Of a stretch of DNA of 8,632 nucleotides, positions 1-7,317 are shown one piece after another. A program made the position numbers and the translations under genes. Every line of letters starts with the position of its first letter. Position 1 is the first letter of the stretch. The notes beneath the pieces were generated by a model. That model had not been told where the DNA came from, did not search any database, and was given only the letters and a program-made list of their open reading frames with translations. This DNA is from CAZOKN01 sp964580525 (GTDB taxonomy: Bacteria > Pseudomonadota > Alphaproteobacteria > Rickettsiales > UBA6187): assembly GCA_964580525.1 (NCBI GenBank), contig CAZOKN010000059.1, positions 1 through 8,632 on the forward strand, given 5' to 3'.

Positions 1-1337
1 TTACCTTCGATCAAGATAGGTTCAAACGCCTGTATACCAAGTCTGTGTAGAGTAGGAGCGCGGTTCAACAACACCGGGTGCTCACGAATAACTTCATCAA
101 GTATATCCCAAACTTCCGGACGCTCACTCTCAACCATTTTCTTAGCTGTTTTCAAAGTTGTAGAAATTCCGTACAACTCCAATTTCGCATAGATAAACGG
201 CTTGAATAACTCCAATGCCATTTTCTTAGGCAAACCACATTGATGCAATTTCAATTCAGGACCAACAACGATTACTGAACGGCCAGAATAGTCAACACGC
301 TTACCAAGCAAGTTCTGACGGAAACGTCCTTGCTTACCTTTTAACATGTCAGCAAGAGATTTAAACGGACGTTTATTAGCATTTTTAACAACACGACCTC
401 TGCGTCCATTATCAAACAACGCATCAACAGCTTCCTGCAACATACGCTTCTCGTTGCGTACGATAATATCAGGAGCTTTCAACTCGATAAGTCTCTTCAA
501 ACGGTTGTTACGGTTGATCACACGACGATATAATTCGTTCAAATCTGATGTAGCAAAACGACCACCATCCAACATAACCAAAGGACGAATTTCAGGTGGA
601 ATAACCGGAATAACATCCATCACCATCCACTCAGGCTTATTGCCAGAATCAAGGAATGATTCAATAAGTTTCAGTCTCTTTACAATCTTTTTGCGCTTTA
701 CTTCAGACTTAACAGAAGACATCTCAGCACGTAGAGACTTTTTCTCTTCTTCCAAATTTATAGAAGACAATATGGTCTTTATAGCTTCAGCACCAATCTG
801 AGCTGTAAAAGCATCCTCACCATATTCGTCTTGCGCTTTTGTATATTGATCTTCTGTCAAAACTTGTCCTTTAGCAAAAGGAGTCATGCCAGGCTCAACA
901 ACTACGAAGCTTTCAAAATAAAGAACTTTCTCAATATCTTTTAAAGCCATATCAAGCAATGTAGATATACGAGAAGGCAATGATTTCAAGAACCAGATAT
1001 GCGCAACAGGTGCAGCAAGATCAATATGTCCCATTCTTTCACGACGCACTTTGGAAGTAGTAACTTCCACACCGCATTTTTCGCAAATAATACCTCTGTA
1101 TTTCATGCGCTTGTATTTGCCGCATAAGCATTCGTAATCCTTCACAGGACCAAATATACGCGCGCAGAAAAGTCCATCTCTCTCCGGTTTGAAAGTACGA
1201 TAATTGATAGTTTCAGGTTTTTTAACCTCACCGTACGACCAAGAACGAATTTTTTCAGGACTGGCTATCATTATCTTTATTTGATCAAAGCTCAGTGCTC
1301 CACCAACTTGTCCGAAAAAATTAGCAAGTTCTCTCAT
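1..1337 (-). CDS. rpoC: DNA-directed RNA polymerase subunit beta' (5' part, truncated by window edge)
   Basis: Encodes the N-terminal 445 residues of beta', the largest subunit of the transcribing core enzyme. Translation from the ATG at 1335-1337 gives MRELANFFGQVGG and then the highly conserved ASPEKIRSWSYGEVKKPETI stretch. Cysteines C70, C72, C85 and C88 form the N-terminal zinc-binding domain, at the same positions as in E. coli. The lid/rudder and switch-2 region (LADMLKGKQGRFRQNLLGKR, about residues 328-347) and the following VDYSGRSVIVVGPELKLHQC are intact. The frame is open to base 1, ending in HRLGIQAFEPILIEG plus two bases of the next codon, so the magnesium-binding NADFDGD motif (about 15 residues further on) lies outside. 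The start has an AGGAG six bases upstream. It follows rpoB after 61 nt. Wording is alphaproteobacterial. Identity is certain; completeness cannot be judged. Confidence 0.98.
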   Translation of the reverse strand, partial: MRELANFFGQVGGALSFDQIKIMIASPEKIRSWSYGEVKKPETINYRTFKPERDGLFCARIFGPVKDYECLCGKYKRMKYRGIICEKCGVEVTTSKVRRERMGHIDLAAPVAHIWFLKSLPSRISTLLDMALKDIEKVLYFESFVVVEPGMTPFAKGQVLTEDQYTKAQDEYGEDAFTAQIGAEAIKTILSSINLEEEKKSLRAEMSSVKSEVKRKKIVKRLKLIESFLDSGNKPEWMVMDVIPVIPPEIRPLVMLDGGRFATSDLNELYRRVINRNNRLKRLIELKAPDIIVRNEKRMLQEAVDALFDNGRRGRVVKNANKRPFKSLADMLKGKQGRFRQNLLGKRVDYSGRSVIVVGPELKLHQCGLPKKMALELFKPFIYAKLELYGISTTLKTAKKMVESERPEVWDILDEVIREHPVLLNRAPTLHRLGIQAFEPILIEG

Positions 1338-1343
1338 TCTAAT

Positions 1344-1361
1344 CTCCTATTTTGAAAATAG
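1344..1361 (-). promoter_or_regulatory. rpoC ribosome binding site overlapped by a small palindrome
   Basis: On the coding strand AGGAG (1348-1344) lies six bases before the rpoC ATG. The bases just upstream form a perfect palindrome with 7-bp arms and one central base (1347-1361, ctattttgaaaatag on the plus strand), which shares two bases with the AGGAG. As RNA it could fold into a weak 5-6 bp, AU-rich stem next to the ribosome binding site. The ribosome binding site is well supported; any effect of the palindrome is a guess. Confidence 0.6.
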
Positions 1362-1376
1362 ACGCAAATTTACAGT

Positions 1377-1412
1377 AAAAATAAAGAAGCAACCAAGATT
1401 AGGCTGCTTCTT
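1377..1412 (-). terminator. Terminator-like hairpin spanning the rpoB stop codon and the rpoB-rpoC gap
   Basis: Read as mRNA, the arm AAGAAGCAGCC (1412-1402) pairs with GGUUGCUUCUU (1394-1384) over 11 bp, including one G-U pair. The 7-nt loop is UAAUCUU. It is followed at once by UAUUUUU (1383-1377), the form of an intrinsic terminator. The rpoB stop codon UAA is the first three bases of the loop. Because rpoC starts only 40 nt further on and must be expressed, this is more likely a partial terminator (attenuator), a pause or an RNA-processing site than a full stop. The stem is only about half GC, so its strength is uncertain. Confidence 0.6.
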
Positions 1413-4400
1413 CCAACACACCTTCTTCACTTTGCTCAAGCGCAACGTTCAAGCATAATGACCTTAACTCTTTCACCATTACGTGGAATGACTCTGGTAT
1501 ACCAGACTCAAAGCTATGATCACCGCGAACAATCGATTCGTACATCTTGATACGACCAGCAACGTCATCCGATTTAACGGTCAACATTTCTTGCAATGTA
1601 TACGAAGCACCATAAGCTTGCAATGCCCAGCATTCCATTTCTCCAAATCTCTGACCACCGAAGTGTGACTTACCACCCAGAGGCTGCTGTGTAACCAGCG
1701 AGTATGGACCAATAGAACGAGCGTGAATTTTATCATCAACGAGGTGGTGCAGTTTCAATATATAAATATATCCAACTGTTACATCTCTGTCGAAATATTC
1801 ACCAGTTCTTCCGTCTATCAAACGCACCTGACCTGAACTATTCAAACCTGCACGCTCTAAAACTTCAACAACATCAGCTTCCTTAGCACCATCGAACACA
1901 GGAGATGCAAAAGGAATACCTTTACGCAAATTACCCGCAAGCTCGATAACTTCATTATCGTCCATCTTGTTCAATTCAAGTGTAACTTTCTTATCTTTAT
2001 AAGACTCGACAACCTTTCTCTTAAGTTCTTCAACAGATCCCTGTTTATTATAAACTTTATCCAAAGCTTCGCCTATCTGTCTACCAAGACCCGCAGAAGC
2101 CCAACCAAGGTGAGTTTCCAGAATCTGTCCAACGTTCATCCGCGAAGGAACGCCGAGTGGATTTAACACCACATCAACAGGAGTACCATCTTCAAGATAA
2201 GGCATGTCTTCAGCCGGTAGGATTTTCGAAATAACCCCTTTATTACCGTGACGACCAGCCATCTTATCACCAGGCTGCAATTTTCTCTTCACAGCAATAA
2301 ACACCTTCACAACTTTCAGTGCTCCCTGTGGAAGATCATCACCACTTTGAACTTTTTCAACTTTGTTTTCAAAGCGCTCTTGTGAATCTTTAGTAACTTC
2401 ATCAAGCTGCTTTTTCAAAAGTTCAACTTCATCCATTGCCTTGCTGTTCTTTAACACAAACTGCCATAATTGCTTATTTGTGTATTTTTCGAAAACTTCT
2501 TCATCAATTTTCGAACCTTTGAAACCAGTAGGGCCCGCAGTAACTTCTTTGCCTTTCAGCAATCCTTTCAAGCGACCATAGATGTTGTTTTCAACGATAG
2601 CCAATTCGTCATTTCTATCTTTTGCAAGACGTTCAACTTCTTGCTGTTCAATAGACAAAGCTCTTTCGTCTTTTTCAATACCACGTCTTGAGAATACACG
2701 CACTTCAACGATAGTACCACCAACTCCTGGCGGAACACGCAATGAAGAATCACGTACGTCAGCTGCTTTTTCACCAAATATAGCTCTCAGAAGTTTCTCT
2801 TCCGGAGTCATAGGAGATTCACTCTTAGGAGTAACCTTACCTACCAATATATCACCAGGTTTAACATCAGCACCAACGTGCACTATACCAACTTCGTCAA
2901 GATGCTTTAAGCTTTCTTCGCCAACATTCGGTATATCACGCGTAATTTCTTCTGGTCCAAGTCTAGTATCGCGCGCAACAATCTCAAATTGCTCAATATG
3001 AACAGATGTGAATACGTCTTCCTTAACTATTCTTTCAGAAATCAAAATTGAGTCTTCGTAGTTATAACCATTCCATGGCATGAACGCCACTAGAACGTTT
3101 CTACCCAATGCCAACTCACCCAAATCAGTACTAGGACCGTCAGCTATAATATCACCCTTTTTAACTTCATCGCCTTTTTTAACAATAGGCTTCTGGTTAA
3201 TAGATGTATCTTGGTTAGTACGTTGATATTTCAAAAGGTTATATATATCTACACCAGGAGATGTTTGATCGCCATCTTCTGTAGTACGTATAACTATACG
3301 ATTAGCATCAACCTGATCAATTATACCATCACGCTTAGCAACAACGGCAACTCCAGAGTCACTCGCTACTACGCTTTCCATACCAGTTCCAACCAAAGGA
3401 GCATCTGTTCTCAAAAGAGGAACTGCTTGGCGTTGCATGTTCGATCCCATCAACGCGCGGTTCGCATCGTCATTTTCTAAGAATGGAATCAATGATGCAG
3501 CCACAGAAACAACCTGCATTGGCGAAACGTCCATATAGTTAATCTCTTCAGGATTAGCCATAATAAACTCGCCATCTTTACGACAGCTTACCAAATCAGA
3601 AGCAAATTTTTGATCAGCGCTAAGCTCAGCATTAGACTGCGCTATAACGAACTTTCCTTCGTCAATCGCAGAAAGATAATGTACTTCATTTGAAACTTTA
3701 CCGTCAATAACCTTACGATATGGGCTTTCGATAAAGCCATATTTATTTATGTTCGCATAAGTAGCCAAGCTATTTATCAAACCGATATTTGGACCTTCCG
3801 GAGTTTCAATAGGACAAATTCTTCCGTAGTGAGTTGTATGAACGTCACGTACTTCAAATCCAGCTCTATCTCTAGTCAAACCACCGGGTCCTAAAGCTGA
3901 CATCCTACGTTTATGTGTAATTTCAGAAAGTGGATTAGTTTGATCCATAAATTGCGACAACTGAGAAGAACCAAAAAACTCTCTCAAAACTGACATCAGC
4001 AATTTTGAATTCACTAAATCATGAGGCATAACTGTGTCTATTTCCACAGAACTCATACGCTCAACTATAGCTCTTTCCATTCTTACCAGGCCAATTCTAA
4101 CCTGATTTTCAACAAGCTCTCCAACTGAACGCACCCTTCTGTTACCCAAATGGTCGATATCATCAATCTCTGACTTACCATCCTTAACATCAAGGAAAAC
4201 CTTTATAATGCTTAATATGTCTTCTTTAGTTAAAACACCAACATTTTCAGAGGCATTTAAACCAAGACGCGCATTCAATTTAACCCTACCAACATCAGAC
4301 AAATCGTATCTTTCTTCGCTGAAGAATAGGCTATTAAACAATTCCGCAGCAGCCTCAACAGTTGCAGGCTCACCTGGACGCATAACCCTGTAAACTTCCA

Positions 4401-5514
4401 TCAATGCATCATCATAAGAAAGATTTTTGTCGGCAGCCAAGCTGTTTCTAATATATGCACCAGAAGAAGCCTTATCTACTGCAAGAACTTTAACTTCTTT
4501 AAGTTTAGCAGAATCCAAAAGCTCGACATTGCTCTTAGTAAGTTCGTCACCGATAGCAACCAGAACCTCTCCAGTTCCACCATCAACAATATCCTCTGCG
4601 GCATATTTGCCTACAAGCTCTTCAACAGACACCAAAAGATCTTTCAAACCTTCTGCAGACAAATTCTTCAACGTACGTTGATTTACTTTTGTTCCAGCTT
4701 CCGCAACAACTTTACCAGTAGCAGCATCAACCAAATCATTTATCAGCTTAGTACCCTTGTACTTCTCTGCATCAAATGCTACTGACCAGCCTTTCTTAAC
4801 TTTTGTATATATTTCTTTTTGGTAGAAAGTTTCGAATACTTCCTTCTTGCTCATTCCAAGAGCATACAACAAGCTGCTAACCAAAATTTTTCTACGACGG
4901 TCTATACGGAAATACACCAAGTCCTTCGCATCAAATTCGAAATCCAACCAAGAACCACGGTAAGGTATAATACGCGCAGAATAAAGGAATTTGCCTGAGC
5001 TATGAGTCTTCCCTCTATCATGATCAAAGAACACACCAGGAGAACGGTGCATCTGAGAAACTATAACACGTTCGGTACCATTTATGATAAATGTACCATT
5101 TTTTGTCATAAGCGGTATATCGCCCATATAAACGTCTTGTTCTTTAATTCCCTTTATTTCCCTAGAACCAGTATCGGCGTCAACATCCCATACAATCAGA
5201 CGCAAAACCACTTTCAGTGGCGCAGCAAAATTTATTCCACGCTGCTTACATTCTTCGACGTCATATTTTGGCTTATCAAAGAAATAGCTTATATATTCCA
5301 AAGTAGAAGTTTCTACCAGGTCGTTTATAGGAAAAACTGACTTAAGAGCGCCATGTAGGCCTCTATTTTTACGATCAGCAGGTGGCGTGATCATCTGCAG
5401 AAAAGCTTCATAAGATTTATTTTGTATGTCAATCAAATTAGGCATTTCGGTAACAGCAGAAATATTACCAAAACTTTTACGGATACGCTTACGAGCTGTG
5501 AATGAATATGACAA
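1399..5514 (-). CDS. rpoB: DNA-directed RNA polymerase subunit beta
   Basis: Complete beta subunit, 1371 residues, close to the usual alphaproteobacterial length and slightly longer than E. coli (1342). It forms one pincer of RNA polymerase and part of the active site. The N-terminus SYSFTARKRIRKSFG matches the family. The rifampicin pocket (GSSQLSQFMDQ through HKRRMSALGPGG, about residues 515-543) keeps the equivalents of E. coli Q513, D516, H526, R529 and S531 at 521, 524, 534, 537 and 539. The active-site segment GDKMAGRHGNKG holds K1084 and K1092 (E. coli K1065 and K1073). The insertion near residues 950-1060 has the alphaproteobacterial AKDRNDE...NIYGRL wording. The C-terminus GGQRFGEMECWALQAYGA is intact. 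The start is TTG, with GGAG seven bases upstream; the first internal Met (M24) would remove conserved sequence. Hairpins lie in the gaps on both sides of the gene. Confidence 0.99.
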   Translation of the reverse strand: MSYSFTARKRIRKSFGNISAVTEMPNLIDIQNKSYEAFLQMITPPADRKNRGLHGALKSVFPINDLVETSTLEYISYFFDKPKYDVEECKQRGINFAAPLKVVLRLIVWDVDADTGSREIKGIKEQDVYMGDIPLMTKNGTFIINGTERVIVSQMHRSPGVFFDHDRGKTHSSGKFLYSARIIPYRGSWLDFEFDAKDLVYFRIDRRRKILVSSLLYALGMSKKEVFETFYQKEIYTKVKKGWSVAFDAEKYKGTKLINDLVDAATGKVVAEAGTKVNQRTLKNLSAEGLKDLLVSVEELVGKYAAEDIVDGGTGEVLVAIGDELTKSNVELLDSAKLKEVKVLAVDKASSGAYIRNSLAADKNLSYDDALMEVYRVMRPGEPATVEAAAELFNSLFFSEERYDLSDVGRVKLNARLGLNASENVGVLTKEDILSIIKVFLDVKDGKSEIDDIDHLGNRRVRSVGELVENQVRIGLVRMERAIVERMSSVEIDTVMPHDLVNSKLLMSVLREFFGSSQLSQFMDQTNPLSEITHKRRMSALGPGGLTRDRAGFEVRDVHTTHYGRICPIETPEGPNIGLINSLATYANINKYGFIESPYRKVIDGKVSNEVHYLSAIDEGKFVIAQSNAELSADQKFASDLVSCRKDGEFIMANPEEINYMDVSPMQVVSVAASLIPFLENDDANRALMGSNMQRQAVPLLRTDAPLVGTGMESVVASDSGVAVVAKRDGIIDQVDANRIVIRTTEDGDQTSPGVDIYNLLKYQRTNQDTSINQKPIVKKGDEVKKGDIIADGPSTDLGELALGRNVLVAFMPWNGYNYEDSILISERIVKEDVFTSVHIEQFEIVARDTRLGPEEITRDIPNVGEESLKHLDEVGIVHVGADVKPGDILVGKVTPKSESPMTPEEKLLRAIFGEKAADVRDSSLRVPPGVGGTIVEVRVFSRRGIEKDERALSIEQQEVERLAKDRNDELAIVENNIYGRLKGLLKGKEVTAGPTGFKGSKIDEEVFEKYTNKQLWQFVLKNSKAMDEVELLKKQLDEVTKDSQERFENKVEKVQSGDDLPQGALKVVKVFIAVKRKLQPGDKMAGRHGNKGVISKILPAEDMPYLEDGTPVDVVLNPLGVPSRMNVGQILETHLGWASAGLGRQIGEALDKVYNKQGSVEELKRKVVESYKDKKVTLELNKMDDNEVIELAGNLRKGIPFASPVFDGAKEADVVEVLERAGLNSSGQVRLIDGRTGEYFDRDVTVGYIYILKLHHLVDDKIHARSIGPYSLVTQQPLGGKSHFGGQRFGEMECWALQAYGASYTLQEMLTVKSDDVAGRIKMYESIVRGDHSFESGIPESFHVMVKELRSLCLNVALEQSEEGVLEEAA

Positions 5515-5521
5515 GGCAGTT

Positions 5522-5525
5522 CTCC
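5522..5525 (-). promoter_or_regulatory. Ribosome binding site supporting the TTG start of rpoB
   Basis: GGAG on the coding strand (5525-5522) is separated by seven bases from the TTG at 5514-5512. No ATG or GTG gives the conserved N-terminus SYSFTARKRIRK, so this site decides for TTG. Confidence 0.75.
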
Positions 5526-5526
5526 A

Positions 5527-5569
5527 CTATAAGTTTTCTAAAAACCAGATACAGATAAAATATGTACAA
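5527..5569 (-). repeat. Imperfect direct repeat, copy 2 (rpoB-proximal)
   Basis: On the plus strand this copy has CTATA (5527-5531), CTAAAAACCAGAT ending at 5550, ten variable bases, then TATGTACAA (5561-5569). The same blocks in the same order occur at 5606-5647. The two 9-mers AAACCAGAT and TATGTACAA are exact in both copies. The copies lie on either side of the hairpin at 5581-5606. Function unknown; no good -35/-10 pair could be fitted to it. Confidence 0.55.
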
Positions 5570-5606
5570 AAACGAGAGATGAGGCACGTTATAAAACCCG
5601 TGCCTC
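5568..5606 (-). terminator. Attenuator-like hairpin between rplL and rpoB
   Basis: A perfect 8-bp inverted repeat, GAGGCACG (5581-5588) and CGTGCCTC (5599-5606), six of eight pairs GC, encloses a 10-nt loop (GGUUUUAUAA in the RNA). Downstream on the coding strand come AUCUCUCG and then UUUUU (5572-5568). The U-tract starts eight bases after the stem, or four if AUCU (5580-5577) pairs with AGAU (5613-5610) across a 3-nt bulge. That spacing is loose for an efficient terminator. E. coli has an attenuator and an RNase III processing site in this same gap, so a similar role is a reasonable inference. Confidence 0.6.
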
Positions 5607-5647
5607 TATATCTACTAAACCAGATTTGCTGAAATAGCTATGTACAA
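5606..5647 (-). repeat. Imperfect direct repeat, copy 1 (rplL-proximal)
   Basis: On the plus strand it has CTATA (5606-5610), CTAAACCAGAT (5615-5625), thirteen variable bases, then TATGTACAA (5639-5647). It matches the copy at 5527-5569 in three blocks. The sequence TGTACA in each copy is self-complementary, so the two could also pair with each other in the RNA and enclose the hairpin. Confidence 0.55.
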
Positions 5648-5660
5648 CATGAAAGCTACC

Positions 5661-6032
5661 TTACGCTACTTCTACAGTAGCTCCGGCTTCTTCAAGTTTC
5701 TTCTTTATCTCTGCAGCTTCGTCTTTAGACACACCGTCTTTAACATGCTTAGGAGCACCTTCAACTAGATCTTTAGCTTCTTTCAAACCAAGACCAGTTA
5801 CAGCTCTAACTTCTTTGATCACGTTGATCTTGTTAGCACCAGATGCTTTCAAGATAACATTGAACTCTGTCTTTTCCTCAGCAGCAGGAGCAGCAGCGCC
5901 ACCACCACCAGCAACCGCAACCGGAGCAGCAGCAGAAACGCCCCACTTTTCTTCCAGTAGCTTAGAAAGTTCAGCAGCTTCTAAAACCGTAAGGTTAGAA
6001 AGCTCGTCAACTATTTTTGCTAAATCAGCCAT
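5661..6032 (-). CDS. rplL: 50S ribosomal protein bL12 (L7/L12)
   Basis: The 123-residue protein is the mobile stalk protein that binds as dimers to L10 and recruits translation GTPases to the ribosome. The N-terminal dimerisation and L10-binding part is residues 1-32 (MADLAKIVDELSNLTVLEAA). An Ala/Gly/Pro-rich hinge follows (about 33-52, with GGGGAAAPAA). The globular C-terminal domain (53-123) carries the factor-binding motif NKINVIKEVRAVTGLGLKEA. Length is normal for the family. The start is ATG with AGGA six bases upstream, in a very AU-rich 41-nt leader. The gene lies 41 nt after rplJ and 146 nt before rpoB. L12 is made in several-fold excess over L10 in bacteria, so a strong initiation region is expected here. 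Confidence 0.98.
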   Translation of the reverse strand: MADLAKIVDELSNLTVLEAAELSKLLEEKWGVSAAAPVAVAGGGGAAAPAAEEKTEFNVILKASGANKINVIKEVRAVTGLGLKEAKDLVEGAPKHVKDGVSKDEAAEIKKKLEEAGATVEVA

Positions 6033-6073
6033 TTTACTTCCTCATTAAATAAAAATTAAAAAATTAAATTCAG
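6033..6073 (-). promoter_or_regulatory. AU-rich translation leader of rplL
   Basis: The 41 nt between rplJ and rplL are almost all A and U until a GAGGAAG just before the start. Long U runs (AAUUUUUUAAUUUUUAUUUAA) leave the RNA unstructured and could bind ribosomal protein S1, a known way to raise initiation. A minimal reading frame AUG AGG AAG UAA (6045-6034) ends one base before the rplL AUG; it may be accidental because it contains the ribosome binding site. The enhancer role is inferred from composition. Confidence 0.4.
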
Positions 6074-6583
6074 TTAACCTTGCTGCGAATGAGCATTTAA
6101 AACTCTTGCAACTTGTCCGCCAGGAGCTTGAAGCACACTAGCAATACGAGTAGCAGGGGTTTTTATCATACCAACAATCTTCGCACGCAATTCATCCAGC
6201 GACGCCAACTTAGCTAGAGCATCTATTTTTTCCAGACTCATTTTATTGTTCTGGATAGCCCCGCCAACGATAACCAACTTATCGTTCAACTTCGCAAATT
6301 CAACAACAGCTTTAGCTGCAGCAACTGGATCTTTAGAAAAAGCAACCGCAGTAGGGCCAACAAACAAATCAGCAAGTTGCTCATACTCAGTATCTTTCAG
6401 AGCAATTTTTGCCAACCTATTCTTGGTAACCTTAAAACTAGCTCCTAATTCTTGTATTTTTTGTCTTAACTTAGTTATTTCTTCAACACTCAAACCAATG
6501 TAATGAGTGACAATAACAGTAGTAGCGCCTTCAAATTGTTGCTTTAGGGCAGCCACCGCATCCTTTTTTTGATTCCTATCCAC
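6074..6583 (-). CDS. rplJ: 50S ribosomal protein uL10
   Basis: uL10 anchors the L12 dimers to 23S rRNA at the GTPase-associated centre. I place the start at the GTG at 6583-6581, giving 169 residues beginning MDRNQKKDAVAAL, like alphaproteobacterial L10 proteins. GGGAG lies eight bases upstream. A longer reading from a TTG at 6598 would add five residues (MGDSE) but place the ribosome binding site inside the gene. The rRNA-binding motif KVTKNRLAK is at 51-59, and the globular domain runs to about 130. The C-terminal helix that carries L12 dimers is about 131-166 (ELRAKIVGMIKTPATRIASV). The gap to rplA is only 24 nt, which leaves no room for the long L10-binding leader known from E. coli. Identity is firm; the start is well supported. 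Confidence 0.96.
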   Translation of the reverse strand: MDRNQKKDAVAALKQQFEGATTVIVTHYIGLSVEEITKLRQKIQELGASFKVTKNRLAKIALKDTEYEQLADLFVGPTAVAFSKDPVAAAKAVVEFAKLNDKLVIVGGAIQNNKMSLEKIDALAKLASLDELRAKIVGMIKTPATRIASVLQAPGGQVARVLNAHSQQG

Positions 6584-6591
6584 TTCACTAT

Positions 6592-6596
6592 CTCCC
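6592..6596 (-). promoter_or_regulatory. Ribosome binding site deciding the GTG start of rplJ
   Basis: GGGAG on the coding strand, eight bases before GTG at 6583-6581. It would be codons 2-3 of the longer TTG reading from 6598, which argues for the shorter protein. Confidence 0.75.
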
Positions 6597-6607
6597 AATA
6601 AAGAATT

Positions 6608-7315
6608 TTACGCAGCGTCAGCAGCTAAAACATCAGCCACATCAAGCTTTAAACCAGGTCCCATAGTAGAGCTTATAGATATGCTCTGTATATAAACACC
6701 TTTAGATCCACTTGGCTTAGCATGGTTCACAGCCGCAACGAAAGCAGCCACATTTTGAGCTATCTTTTTAGCATCAAAGCTAGCCTTTCCAACACCAGCT
6801 TGAACTATACCAGCTTTCTCAACTTTAAACTCTATCCTGCCACCTTTTGCATCTTTTACAGCTTTAGCAAGATCCATAGTAACAGTGCCTAGTTTAGGAT
6901 TAGGCATAAGACCTTTTGGTCCTAAAACTTTACCCAATCTACCAACTTTAGCCATCATATCAGGCGTAGCTATGCAGCAATCAAAATCAACAAAACCACC
7001 ACCAACTTTATCAACAAGTTCGTCGTCGCCAACTATATCAGCGCCAGCTTTTTTCGCTTCTTCAGCTTTAGGACCTTTAGCAAATACGATAACTTTAACA
7101 TCTTTACCAGTACCATTTGGCAAAATCAAAGTGCCTCTAACCATCTGGTCAGCATGCTTTGGATCAACACCAAGTTTCATAGCCACATCGACAGTTTCGT
7201 CAAATTTTGACTTAGCATTGTTCTTCAAAATAGCCGCAGCATCAGAAAGAGCATAAAGCTTTTCAGATTCAACATTTGCAGCCGCAGCCTTATATCTTTT
7301 TCCTATTTTTGCCAT
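6608..7315 (-). CDS. rplA: 50S ribosomal protein uL1
   Basis: The 235-residue protein forms the L1 stalk with 23S rRNA and helps release tRNA from the E site; in E. coli it also represses its own operon mRNA. Domain I is formed by the two ends of the chain (about 1-67 and 160-235), with domain II between them. The family signature MAKVGRLGKVLGPKGLMPNP is at 121-140, and the RNA-contacting STMGPG is at 216-221. Length is typical. The ATG start (7315-7313) is two bases after the rplK stop. Its ribosome binding site GGAAGG (7327-7322) lies inside the last codons of rplK, so the two genes are probably translationally coupled, as expected for a pair needed in equal amounts. Confidence 0.98.
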   Translation of the reverse strand: MAKIGKRYKAAAANVESEKLYALSDAAAILKNNAKSKFDETVDVAMKLGVDPKHADQMVRGTLILPNGTGKDVKVIVFAKGPKAEEAKKAGADIVGDDELVDKVGGGFVDFDCCIATPDMMAKVGRLGKVLGPKGLMPNPKLGTVTMDLAKAVKDAKGGRIEFKVEKAGIVQAGVGKASFDAKKIAQNVAAFVAAVNHAKPSGSKGVYIQSISISSTMGPGLKLDVADVLAADAA

Positions 7316-7317
7316 TT

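Noticed and set aside
346..801. 151-codon open frame on the plus strand
   Set aside because: It lies wholly antisense to conserved rpoC coding sequence, has no family resemblance and no clear ribosome binding site; a shadow frame.
2582..3001. 139-codon plus-strand open frame, with similar ones across rpoB (for example 4427-4681, 5002-5340)
   Set aside because: All are antisense to intact rpoB; Ser/Thr-rich low-complexity translations typical of reverse-complement shadows.
5515..5660. Possible rpoB promoter using TTGTAC as a -35 box
   Set aside because: No acceptable -10 hexamer occurs 16-18 bases downstream of either copy; the best-looking AT stretches are at wrong distances.
6885..7256. 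123-codon plus-strand open frame over rplA
   Set aside because: Antisense to the strongly conserved rplA signature region; no independent support.
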